A stretch of 64,000 nucleotides of DNA from assembly GCF_000716785.1 (NCBI RefSeq), contig NZ_JNYY01000014.1, positions 376,493 to 440,492 of the forward strand, read 5' to 3'. The stretch's first letter is position 1. Each line of letters opens with the position of its first letter. Position numbers and translations under genes: made by a program. The stretch comes from Amycolatopsis vancoresmycina. GTDB taxonomy: Bacteria > Actinomycetota > Actinomycetes > Mycobacteriales > Pseudonocardiaceae. Under the pieces are notes generated by a model. The model saw only the letters and a program-made list of their open reading frames with translations. It searched no databases and was not told where the DNA came from. Positions 8,638 to 18,863 of the stretch are shown one piece after another.

Positions 8638-9866
8638 GTGGAGCAGCAAGGGGTCGGCGCACTGCTCCAGAACCAGCGCGTGACCGCCGGCCGTTCTCAA
8701 GCTGAGCAGGCCGAGGTGCTTCCGAGATCTCGGGCCGGGTCGTCACCCGGAACGAAGTATCGCGATGGGAGCGTGAGCGGCGATTGCCGACGCCCTTCTG
8801 GCAGGAGCACATTGCCGCGAGCTTCGGGATCGATGTGCAGGGAATTCGGCGAGCGGTCATGGCGACTCGTGCGGAACAGCGGAAGACAAAGACGGGAGAG
8901 GTAGTGCAGCGGCGTGAATTCATCGGAGCAATGGCCGCTCTGGCGATCCCGCTGGCTCGCACCGAACAGCCGACAGCGCGCCGGATCGGACAATCCGACG
9001 TCGACGAGCTGCGCCGCCGAACAGCCCGACTCCGCCGCCTCGACAACGTCATCGGGGGCGCCGAAACCTTCCCGGTGTACTCCGCCGAGGTCGATTTCAC
9101 GCAGCGGCTGCTCCGCGAATCAACCCACGCAACTGAGATCGGTCAGCAGTTGCGAGCGCTGCTCGCCGAGCAGCAGCAACAGGCTGGTTGGGCAGCGTTC
9201 GACCACGGTCAGCACGCACTCGCCCAGCGGTTCTACAGCGACAGCCGGAGAGCCGCCGAGGACGCTGGCGTGCTCGACCTTGCTGGAAACGCCCTGGCCT
9301 ACGCCGCCTACCAACAGACCACGACAGCTCAGAGCGGAACTGCCCTGGCCGCCGACTCCTGCGAGATCGCGCGGCCGATGGCCACGCCGAAGGTCAACGC
9401 ACTGCTGCTCGAACGGAAGGCGTGGGCTCATGCGACGGCTCGCGAGCCACAGGAGGCTGACCGGGCGCTGAACCTGGCGCGTGAAGCCCTGCAGGTCCGT
9501 GACGACCGTCCGGAGCCGGACTGGGTGTTCTGGGTGAACGACGCCGAGATCGACATCATGGCCGGGCGGTGCTGGACCGAGCTGCGCCGCCCGCTGCGGG
9601 CCGTGCCGGTGCTGGAGCGAGTGCTGTCCGGCTTCGACGACACGCACGCGCGCGACAAGGCGCTGTACCTGACATGGCTCGCTACGTCCTACCTGCACGC
9701 CCACGAGATCGAGCAGGCCGCCGTGACCCTCGCGCGCGCCGCCGACCTGGCCGCCGGAGTCAGCTCGGTGCGTCCGGCGGCCAGGATCGAGACCGTCGCC
9801 CGCCAGCTGACGCGGTACCGGTCGACGGCGGCGGTCGGCGACTTGCTCGCGCGGCTGGAGGTCTAG
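8638..9866 (+). pseudogene. XRE-family regulator, disrupted by a one-base frameshift
   Basis: Two frames together make a typical about-410-residue actinomycete XRE regulator. The first frame starts at GTG 8638 (GAGGGAG upstream) and reads VGALLQNQRVTAGRSQAEQA, the first HTH helices. From about 8721 the sense continues one base back: SGRVVTRNEVSRWERERRL, then PTPFWQEHIAASFGIDVQ and REFIGAMAALAIPLA. The remaining about 300 residues are a helical, TPR-like sensor part (AFDHGQHALAQRFYSDS; KALYLTWLATSYLHAHEIEQAA). The shift lies at CTTCCGAG (8719-8726), where CTTTCCGAG would restore a single frame. As given, the gene cannot make the full HTH. This could be real decay or a sequencing error. Its stop overlaps that of cutA within a shared CTAG. 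Confidence 0.8.
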
Positions 9867-10186
9867 CAGGGCCGGGTGGACTCCTCGGCCCATGCCAGGT
9901 AGTCAGCCGAGCCGCGCACCAGCTCGACGGCCGTGACCTCCGGCTTGTCCCATGGGTGGTTCGCGATGATGTGCGCTTCCAGCTCGGCGTAGCGGGCGTC
10001 CGTGGTCTTGAACGTCACGTTGAACTCTTCGCCCTTGCCGCTTTCGCCGAGGTGCCAGAAGAACGACGTGACCGGGCCGATGACCTGTGCGGTCCCGGCG
10101 AGCCGGGCAGCGACGGCCGAACCCGCCAGCTTCTCGCCGGATTCACGGTCTGGGGTTGCTGTCGTCACGACAAGATGAACGGTCAT
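9863..10186 (-). CDS. cutA: Divalent-cation tolerance protein CutA
   Basis: 107 residues, the usual CutA1 length, with the family signatures LVVTTATPDRESGEKLA at the N-terminus, TSFFWHLGE, and EFNVTFKTTDARYAELEAHI ending in IANHPWDKPEVTAVEL. CutA forms a ferredoxin-like homotrimer in the cytoplasm. It has been linked to copper and other divalent cation tolerance, though its mechanism is unclear. The gene converges on the XRE-family gene, and the stops share CTAG at 9863-9866. Confidence 0.93.
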   Translation of the reverse strand: MTVHLVVTTATPDRESGEKLAGSAVAARLAGTAQVIGPVTSFFWHLGESGKGEEFNVTFKTTDARYAELEAHIIANHPWDKPEVTAVELVRGSADYLAWAEESTRPC

Positions 10187-10218
10187 GACGCGAGCCTAGG
10201 GGCCACTCTGAGACGTGG

Positions 10219-10459
10219 TCAGCTGGCGATGCCGTGGTCGGCGGCCGGCACCTGGAGCACGAACGTCAGCACGACACCGACGATGGCCAGCGTAAGGCGG
10301 ACGAAGACCAACGTCCACAACAGGATCCGCCGGATCGAGTACGTCCGCCAGCTGCTCCAACGCGGCCTGAAGCATCGGGTCCTCGTCGCTCAGCACCCGG
10401 CTCTGGGCGGCGGCCTCGCTGGCGGACAGCCGGGTCGGCACGCGGCTCGTGTCGGACAT
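10219..10459 (-). pseudogene. Small membrane protein gene with apparent frameshift
   Basis: ATG 10459 has an excellent AGGAG site and opens MSDTSRVPTRLSASEAAAQ, continuing to QAALEQLAD. After about 10345 that frame becomes Arg/Pro-rich nonsense. The neighbouring frame instead encodes IRRILLWTLVFVRLTLAIV and GVVLTFVLQVPAADHGIAS, a clear transmembrane segment ending at 10219. The simplest reading is one protein of about 75-80 residues, with a soluble head and a C-terminal membrane anchor, split by a single-base indel near 10340-10350. It is the last gene of a three-gene set of tiny proteins. Family unknown. Confidence 0.6.
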
Positions 10460-10516
10460 CGTGATGGCTCCTTGCTCAAGGGCTGCGAGACCAGGTCGCT
10501 TGCCCAGGCACCGTTG

Positions 10517-10648
10517 TTACGGGTGCCTCCGCAGGCCAGCAGCCGGTGTGCGCTGGCGAACCATCGCCTCGCGCCGGGTGGCCTGGTGGCGCTCCAGGCG
10601 AATGCTGGAGCGCCACCGGCTGGTGTCGTTAGCCTTGGTGATGTTCAT
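10517..10648 (-). CDS. Small basic hypothetical protein (43 aa)
   Basis: 43 residues, MNITKANDTSRW at the N-terminus, strongly basic (ten Arg in the last 32 residues). Its ATG overlaps the stop of the upstream 39-codon gene (ATGA), and GGAGG lies seven bases before it. Both points argue that it is real. The sequence RLERHQATRREAMVRQR suggests an amphipathic or nucleic-acid-binding helix. No family is recognised. It sits between two tiny membrane proteins. Confidence 0.55.
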   Translation of the reverse strand: MNITKANDTSRWRSSIRLERHQATRREAMVRQRTPAAGLRRHP

Positions 10649-10764
10649 CGCCGCGCCTCCGCCCAGTCGGCGAGCGCGACGCCGAGACGGAAGGCACCCC
10701 AGCAGAGGAATGCCCCGGCGAGGGCGCCGCCGATAGCGGCGAGGACGGGGAGCAGGACGACCAT
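10645..10764 (-). CDS. Tiny membrane protein (39 aa)
   Basis: 39 residues forming essentially one transmembrane helix: VVLLPVLAAIGGALAGAFL, followed by CWGAFRLGVALADWAEARR. Its TGA overlaps the next ATG (ATGA), so the two are translationally coupled. No strong Shine-Dalgarno precedes ATG 10764. No family is recognised. Together with 10517-10648 and 10219-10459 it looks like a compact operon of mini-proteins. Confidence 0.5.
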   Translation of the reverse strand: MVVLLPVLAAIGGALAGAFLCWGAFRLGVALADWAEARR

Positions 10765-10796
10765 GGAGGGCGGCCCCGTCCGGGTACGTCGTCAGC

Positions 10797-11474
10797 TCAC
10801 CAGCCGCGCTCGCGCCATTCGCCGAGCTTCGGCCGCTCCGCACCCAGCGTCGAGTCGTCCCCGTGTCCCGGGTAGAACCACGTCTCATCCGGCAGCTCGT
10901 CGAAAATCCGCGAAGACACATCGTCCAGCAGCGACGTGAAGTTCTCCGGCGACGAAGTCTTCCCCACCCCACCCGGGAACAGCGAGTCCCCGGTGAAGAG
11001 GTGCGGATACCCGGCCGGGTCCCGGTACAGCAGCGCGATCGACCCCGGCGTGTGCCCCCTCAGGTGGATCACCGACAACGTGACCTCGCCCACCGTCAGC
11101 GTGTCCCCGTGCTCGACCAGGAAGTCCGGCGGTACCGGCAACGGCTCTGCGTCCAGCGGGTGGGCCGCCGTGTTCGCGCCGTTCGCGCCCGCCACTGCGC
11201 CCAGGGCTTGCCAGTGGTCCTGGTGCTGGTGCGTCGTCACGACCGTGCGAAGCGACGGGCGGTCCGGGCCGTGGCCGATCAGGTCCGAGATGCGGTCCGG
11301 GTCGTTCGCCGCGTCGATCAGCAGGGCCTCGTTCGTCGCGCGGCACACCAGGAGGTACGCGTTGTTGTCCATCGGGCCGACGGACAGCTTGGTGATGGTC
11401 AGCGCGTCCAGGGTGCGGCGGGTGGCGTCGCCGCCCGGGTCGACGTGCCCGGTGTAGGTCTCCGCGATGTTCAC
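10797..11474 (-). CDS. MBL-fold metallo-hydrolase (glyoxalase II-like)
   Basis: A 225-residue metallo-beta-lactamase-fold hydrolase with the metal-binding motif TTHQHQDHW (HxHxDH type), further ligands in HLRGHTPGSIALLY and FTGDSLF, and a terminal FYPGHGDDSTLG. These are the features of glyoxalase II-like or thioesterase-type hydrolases; the substrate is not known. GTG 11474 is chosen because the conserved N-terminus starts there. The gene is divergent from the acyltransferase. An MBL hydrolase beside uvrA is a conserved actinobacterial arrangement (compare Rv1637c and uvrA in Mycobacterium tuberculosis). Confidence 0.9.
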   Translation of the reverse strand: MNIAETYTGHVDPGGDATRRTLDALTITKLSVGPMDNNAYLLVCRATNEALLIDAANDPDRISDLIGHGPDRPSLRTVVTTHQHQDHWQALGAVAGANGANTAAHPLDAEPLPVPPDFLVEHGDTLTVGEVTLSVIHLRGHTPGSIALLYRDPAGYPHLFTGDSLFPGGVGKTSSPENFTSLLDDVSSRIFDELPDETWFYPGHGDDSTLGAERPKLGEWRERGW

Positions 11475-11583
11475 CGTGCACACGGTAGTCGTTTCGTTCC
11501 AACCTGTTCCACCCGCACAAGCGGCCGCGCGCCGCGGCACGTAGGCTCGTCGCGAACCCGTCAGCCCCGACCTCAGGACGACC

Positions 11584-12789
11584 GTGCCCACCTCCCCGAC
11601 GCCGCGCCGGATCAGCTGGGACCTCCTCCGGGTCGTCGCCGTCGTCGCGGTCGTCCTCGGGCACGTCACCCACCAGGGTGCGCTCCTGCACCCCGAGCTC
11701 ACGGGGTACCCCTTCCGGGTGACAGCGCAGTTCGGTGCCGCGATCCTGCTGGTGATCTCCGCCTTCTTCGTTTGCGCCAGCCTCCGCAAGGGCAATCCGC
11801 GCCGGTGGCTCTGGAACCGCGTTGCGCGCCTGGTGCCGGCGTACCTCGTCGCCGTCCTGCTGACCTACGTCGTCACGCGCTGGGCCGCCATCTCCTTCAG
11901 CGGCCTGCCCTACCCGCCCGGCGTCACCGGGTTCCTCTTCGGCGTGCCGCAGGGCCCGCCGACGGACCCCTCGCCGTGGTACATCCCGACCTGGCTGGAC
12001 CTGCTCGCCAACCTCGGCATGGTGCAGGAATGGGGCATCCGGTCGGAGACGTTCTACTACCTGGACGGCTCCTACTGGACCCTGCCGGTGCAGCTGATGG
12101 CCTTCACCGGCGCCGCCCTGCTGTGGCCGCGGTCATGGCGCACGCACCGGCTGACCGTCGCGCTGCTGTGGTCCTTGATCCTCGTCCCGCTCGCGCTGCG
12201 CTTCCTCGTCTTCCCGCCGGGCACGGCGAGCCCGGTCGTCGAGACCTTCTACTACGGCCTCGGCCTGCACCGGCTGCACGTGTTCGCCATCGGCGTCGCG
12301 ATCTGGCTCTGGGCGCAGCGACGCCTGAAGACCTGGCACATCGGACTCTTCGTCATCGCCGCCGTGGCCGCGCAGGACCTGCAGGTCTTCCCGTTCCACG
12401 TCGCCCTGCCGCAGGACGCGCAGCGCTGGCCGTCCACGATCGGGTTCGCCGTGCTTCTCCTGCTGGTCTGCCTGGCCGCCCGCGGCCCGGACTGGCGGTT
12501 CCCCGGGCTGGCCCGGATCGCCCCGGCCGTCACCTGGCTCGCGGGCATCTCGTATGGTCTTTACCTGGTGCACCAGGAACTGGGTTACGTCCTGGCGCGC
12601 GCCCTGCTCGACCTCGGCCTCCCCGGCTGGCTGCGGCTCCCCGTCGTCGCCGGCGCCGCCGTGCTGGCCGGCTGGGCGGTCACCGCGGGGGTCGAACGCC
12701 CGGCCCACCGGTGGCTCACCAGACGTCGAAAGCCCGAAGAACCGCAGGTCAAGGACGCGGAACCCGTTTTTGTCGGTGGTGGCTCGTAG
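11584..12789 (+). CDS. Membrane acyltransferase (acyltransferase 3 family)
   Basis: A 401-residue integral membrane protein with about ten transmembrane segments. The N-terminal ISWDLLRVVAVVAVVLGHVTH carries the RxxA/LR...GH pattern of acyltransferase 3 (OafA/OpgC-type) enzymes, which O-acylate envelope sugars or peptidoglycan. Other helices include FGAAILLVISAFFVCASL and ISYGLYLVHQELGYVLA, with the conserved YxLYLVH-like motif near the C-terminus. The basic tail is cytoplasmic. The start GTG 11584 immediately follows a promoter-sized gap from the divergent MBL gene. uvrA follows after 88 bases. The acceptor cannot be told from sequence. Confidence 0.85.
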   Translation: MPTSPTPRRISWDLLRVVAVVAVVLGHVTHQGALLHPELTGYPFRVTAQFGAAILLVISAFFVCASLRKGNPRRWLWNRVARLVPAYLVAVLLTYVVTRWAAISFSGLPYPPGVTGFLFGVPQGPPTDPSPWYIPTWLDLLANLGMVQEWGIRSETFYYLDGSYWTLPVQLMAFTGAALLWPRSWRTHRLTVALLWSLILVPLALRFLVFPPGTASPVVETFYYGLGLHRLHVFAIGVAIWLWAQRRLKTWHIGLFVIAAVAAQDLQVFPFHVALPQDAQRWPSTIGFAVLLLLVCLAARGPDWRFPGLARIAPAVTWLAGISYGLYLVHQELGYVLARALLDLGLPGWLRLPVVAGAAVLAGWAVTAGVERPAHRWLTRRRKPEEPQVKDAEPVFVGGGS

Positions 12790-12877
12790 CATGGATCGCG
12801 GCCACCCGTGCAGCCTGAGCCAGGCGCAAAACCGGGTGCGCGACCGCAGCTGAAGAAGACATTGAGAGGACCCTGGC

Positions 12878-15739
<2,862 letters not shown>

Positions 15740-15742
15740 CGG

Positions 15743-16279
15743 CTACCGCTCCTTCCCGGTGGTCTGGTGGACCACCGGGGAGAGCGGGCCGTAGTGCAGC
15801 GCCCGGATCCGGTAGGCCGAGTTCTCCTCGCCGGGCAGGAGCGACAGGGCGCACGTCGTCGCGTTCGGGTCGGTCACCTCGACCGGGTCGAAGTCCGGCG
15901 CGCCCGGCCGGCGGATCTCCAGCAGGAACCCGGCTTCGTCGCTCCACCGGTCGGCCCACGTGAACGTCGCCGTGTCGCCCGAGATCGCCGTGTGCAGGTC
16001 CGTCGAGACCGGGCCGGTGTAGGGCTGCTCGCGGTAGTAGAACGGCGTCTCCGGGATCAGGTCCGGGTGGTGGTAGCTCGTCACGTGCGGGGCCAGGAAC
16101 CGCAGCGTCGTCCACGGCCCGGCCGGGTCGTTCGCGTACTCGACGCGGTGCCCGGCGTCGTCGTCCGGCCAGCTCAGCACGACGTCCGTGGGCGAGGTCA
16201 GGGTCGCCGTGAAGGCCGGCGCGGCCGCGGAACAGCCCGCGGCCAGCAGCGCCACCAGGACGAGGGGTTTGACGGGCAC
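15743..16279 (-). CDS. Lipoprotein with fibronectin-III-like domain
   Basis: A 178-residue lipoprotein. The signal peptide VKPLVLVALLAAGCSAAAP contains lipobox LAAGC with the lipidated Cys near residue 15. The mature part reads like one or two fibronectin type III-like beta sandwiches: FTATLTSPTDVVLSWPDDD, HRVEYANDPAGPWTTL and AYRIRALHYGPLSP. It is an exposed envelope protein of unknown role, probably a binding domain. It converges on uvrA with a three-base gap and is divergent from the SigL-linked lipoprotein. Confidence 0.8.
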   Translation of the reverse strand: MPVKPLVLVALLAAGCSAAAPAFTATLTSPTDVVLSWPDDDAGHRVEYANDPAGPWTTLRFLAPHVTSYHHPDLIPETPFYYREQPYTGPVSTDLHTAISGDTATFTWADRWSDEAGFLLEIRRPGAPDFDPVEVTDPNATTCALSLLPGEENSAYRIRALHYGPLSPVVHQTTGKER

Positions 16280-16420
16280 GGCGGCCTCCCGGCACGGGCA
16301 GGGGCGGCGGTGCGGACGTGATCAGCTTAGGAAGCGCGCCCGCACGGCGACAAGATCGTGCCGATCACCGGGACCCACCAATCCGCCGCCGAACCGGCAC
16401 CGAACGGCCCGAAACAAGGC

Positions 16421-16448
16421 TGAACCGTTTCCCGCACCCGTCCGTGTC
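16421..16448 (+). promoter_or_regulatory. ECF sigma (SigL-type) promoter
   Basis: TGAACC (16421-16426), a 16-base spacer, then CGTGTC (16443-16448) match the consensus reported for mycobacterial SigL promoters (TGAACC-N15-18-CGTgtc). It lies about 57 bases before a lipoprotein gene, which is followed by a SigL-like sigma gene. This suggests autoregulation through read-through. Confidence 0.75.
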
Positions 16449-16504
16449 TCCAGGTGTCGAGGTCCGCCGGACGGCGGTGCCGCCCTCACCGAGGAGAGAA
16501 CGTC

Positions 16505-17008
16505 ATGAACCGTATCCGGCCGGTGGTCGTCAGCGCGCTGGCGCTGGTCGCCGTCGCCTCGTTGTCCGCCTGCGGTGACATGGCCGATGGCGCGCAAGGG
16601 CCGCAACACGGCCAGCCGGGGCACAAGATGCTCCAGGTCGCCACGGTCAACGGCGTGGGCGCGGTGGTCACCGACGCCGACGGCAAGACGCTCTACCGGT
16701 TCGACAAGGACGTCTCCTCGCCGCCGACCTCCAACTGCGACGGCGACTGCACCAAGTCGTGGCTGCCGATGCTCGCCGGGGTGGCCACGCCGATGCTCAA
16801 GGGCATCCAGGACACCCAGGTGGGCACCGCGACCCGCAAGGACGGCAGCAAGCAGATCACGCTCAACGGCTGGCCCCTGTACGAGTACGCGGGCGACAAG
16901 GCGGCGGGCGACATGAACGGCCAGGGCGCGAACGGCACGTGGTTCGCCGTCGCCCCGGACGGCAGCAAGATCACCGCGGGCGGCAAGGCCGGCGGGGCAG
17001 GGTCCTGA
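16505..17008 (+). CDS. Secreted-repeat lipoprotein (COG4315-like)
   Basis: 167 residues. The signal peptide carries lipobox SLSAC with Cys at about residue 23. The mature protein contains two copies of the secreted repeat seen in COG4315/PF03640 lipoproteins: VVTDADGKTLYRFDKD...NCDGDCTKSWLPM, and KQITLNGWPLYEYAGDKAAG ending NGTWFAVAPDG. The repeat is found in many actinobacterial envelope proteins of unknown biochemical function. ATG 16505 has GAGGAGAGAA upstream. It sits downstream of a SigL-type promoter and upstream of the sigma/anti-sigma pair, so it is a likely target of that sigma factor. Confidence 0.9.
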   Translation: MNRIRPVVVSALALVAVASLSACGDMADGAQGPQHGQPGHKMLQVATVNGVGAVVTDADGKTLYRFDKDVSSPPTSNCDGDCTKSWLPMLAGVATPMLKGIQDTQVGTATRKDGSKQITLNGWPLYEYAGDKAAGDMNGQGANGTWFAVAPDGSKITAGGKAGGAGS

Positions 17009-17153
17009 CGGACGACGGTTTCCGGGCAGAACGAGGAAGGACGGGCAGCCGATGAACACCATGGTCGCGCTGCGCTCGGCGCACGCACCGCCGGTGGAGC
17101 TGAGGGTTGCAGTACTGTCCTCGCCGACTCAGAACACCGTCGGGAGGACGAGG

Positions 17154-17705
17154 GTGGCCATAGGAGGCAGGCGGCCTAAGAAGGCCAAAGGCGAAGACCT
17201 GATTCGGCAGCTGTACGCCGAACACGGGCGAAGCCTGCTGGCCTACGCGACGAGGCTGACCGGGGATCGGGCGGCGGCCGAGGACGTGGTCCAGGAGACG
17301 CTCGTCCGTGCGTGGAAACACGCGGACGACTTGCAGAACGACGGAAAAGGCTCGGTGCGCGGCTGGTTGCTGACCGTCGCGCGCAACCTGGTCACCGACC
17401 GGGCACGGGCGCGGGCGGCGCGGCCACAAGAGGTGGCCGAACCGGCCGAAGGCGTGCCGACCCCGGCCGTCGAGCGGGACCACGCCCAGGGCGTGGTCGA
17501 CTCGATGACCGTGCTCGGGGCGATGGACGGGTTGTCCAACGAGCATCGAGAGGTCCTGGTGGAGATCTACTACCGGGGACGGACGGTGGCCGAAGCGGCG
17601 AGAACACTGGGCGTCGCACCCGGTACCGTGAAATCAAGGTCGTACTACGCACTAAGAGCACTCAGAGCAGCGATGATTTCGAGCGGAACGGAGGTGGCGC
17701 GATGA
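17154..17705 (+). CDS. ECF RNA polymerase sigma factor, SigL-like
   Basis: A 183-residue group 4 sigma factor. Region 2: LIRQLYAEHGRSLLAYATRL, AAEDVVQETLVRAWKHADDL and RGWLLTVARNLVTDRARARA. Region 4: AMDGLSNEHREVLVEIYYRG with the HTH TVAEAARTLGVAPGTVKSRS. GTG 17154, just after GGAGGACGAGG, gives a family-typical length. ATG 17052 is in frame and would add 34 residues without family similarity. The stop overlaps the anti-sigma start (ATGA). The pair, its zinc-finger partner and the TGAACC/CGTGTC promoter upstream point to the SigL group, linked in mycobacteria to envelope and secreted-protein functions. Confidence 0.92.
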   Translation: MAIGGRRPKKAKGEDLIRQLYAEHGRSLLAYATRLTGDRAAAEDVVQETLVRAWKHADDLQNDGKGSVRGWLLTVARNLVTDRARARAARPQEVAEPAEGVPTPAVERDHAQGVVDSMTVLGAMDGLSNEHREVLVEIYYRGRTVAEAARTLGVAPGTVKSRSYYALRALRAAMISSGTEVAR

Positions 17706-18418
17706 ACTCGGTGGACGAGAGTCACACGCAGCTCGGCGCGTACGCCCTCGGCGCGCTCGACCCGAACGAGGCAGCCGACTTCGAGCGGCGGCACCTGCAG
17801 ACCTGCGCGCAGTGCCGGTTCGACCTCAACGAGCTCGTGGCCCTGCGCGACTCGCTCGACGAGGTACCGCCCGAGGCGTTCCTCGACGGGCCGCCCGAGG
17901 GTGGGGACCTGCTGCTGCAGAAGACCCTGCGCCGGGTGCGCGACGAGGAAGAACGCGTGGCTCCGGCCCGCTCCGGCGGACGCCGGGGCCTGGCCCTGGT
18001 CGCGGCGGCGGTGCTGGTGGTGGCCGCGCTCGGCGGCGGGATCCTGGTGGGACGGCAGACCGGCGGGGGCAGCGAGCCCCTCGCGATCCCCGCGCCGCCG
18101 ACCGACGTTCCCGGTACGAAGAGCGTCGAAGGGCGCGATCCGACCACCGGCGTGCAGCTGGCGGCCTCGGTGAGCCCGTTCCAGGGCTGGGTCCGGGTCA
18201 ACGTCGCCGTGAAGGGCGTCAAGGCCGGGGAACAGTGCCTGCTGCAGGTCGTCACGAAGGAAGGCCAGGCGGTCACCGCGGGCAGCTGGAAGGTGTCCGA
18301 GAAGTGGGAGAGTTCGGGCTTCTCGCTCGACGGGTCCGCTCTGGTGGCGCCGGACGACGTGAAGTCGGTCGACATCGTCACGGTGGACGGCCGGAAGCTG
18401 GTCTCGGCCCAGGTGTGA
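17702..18418 (+). CDS. Zinc-finger anti-sigma factor (RslA-like)
   Basis: A 238-residue single-pass membrane anti-sigma factor. The N-terminal ZAS domain has H31-x3-C35-x2-C38, plus an upstream His8 that may complete the site. A transmembrane helix GLALVAAAVLVVAALGGGIL lies at about residues 97-118. An extracytoplasmic C-terminal domain of about 115 residues resembles RskA/RslA sensor domains (VKAGEQCLLQVVTKEGQ). It is translationally coupled to the sigma gene by a 4-base overlap. It is expected to hold the sigma factor at the membrane until an extracellular or redox signal acts. Confidence 0.9.
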   Translation: MNSVDESHTQLGAYALGALDPNEAADFERRHLQTCAQCRFDLNELVALRDSLDEVPPEAFLDGPPEGGDLLLQKTLRRVRDEEERVAPARSGGRRGLALVAAAVLVVAALGGGILVGRQTGGGSEPLAIPAPPTDVPGTKSVEGRDPTTGVQLAASVSPFQGWVRVNVAVKGVKAGEQCLLQVVTKEGQAVTAGSWKVSEKWESSGFSLDGSALVAPDDVKSVDIVTVDGRKLVSAQV

Positions 18419-18419
18419 C

Positions 18420-18863
18420 GTGACGGGTGCGCGCTACCGGTTCCGCAGCACGTGGCTGCTGCCGGGAACCGCGCCCGAGCGGGTGTTCGGCGTGGTCACC
18501 GACCTCGCCGGCTACCCGAGGTGGTGGTCGGACGTCCGCGTGGTGCGCCGCGTGGACGACGACACCGCCGAGCTCATTTGCCGGTCCCGGCTGCCGTTCC
18601 GGATCACCGTCCGGATGCACCGGGACCACCAGGACGAGCGCACGGGCCTGATGCGGGTCAGGCTCAGCGGCGACCTCGACGGGGTACTGGCCGGTGCGGT
18701 CCGCGCGGCGGGCGCGGGCACACTGCTGGAGATCACCCAGGACGTCCAGGCCCGCAAGGAGTTGCTGCGGCGCTTCGACACGGTGGCCCGGCCGCTGTTC
18801 CGCGCGAACCACGCGCTGATGATGCGGCGGGGCCACCGTGGGCTTTCCTCCTACTTGGCCTGA
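18420..18863 (+). CDS. SRPBCC-family (polyketide cyclase/dehydrase-like) protein
   Basis: 147 residues with START/SRPBCC layout: RFRSTWLLPGTAPERVFGVV at the N-terminus, the family-typical DLAGYPRWWSDVR, central beta strands, and a long C-terminal helix KELLRRFDTVARPLFRANHA. Such proteins form a hydrophobic pocket for lipids or polyketides. The ligand is unknown. GTG 18420 starts one base after the anti-sigma stop, so it is probably the last gene of the sigma operon. Its 3' end overlaps the convergent MFS gene by 13 bases. Confidence 0.85.
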   Translation: MTGARYRFRSTWLLPGTAPERVFGVVTDLAGYPRWWSDVRVVRRVDDDTAELICRSRLPFRITVRMHRDHQDERTGLMRVRLSGDLDGVLAGAVRAAGAGTLLEITQDVQARKELLRRFDTVARPLFRANHALMMRRGHRGLSSYLA

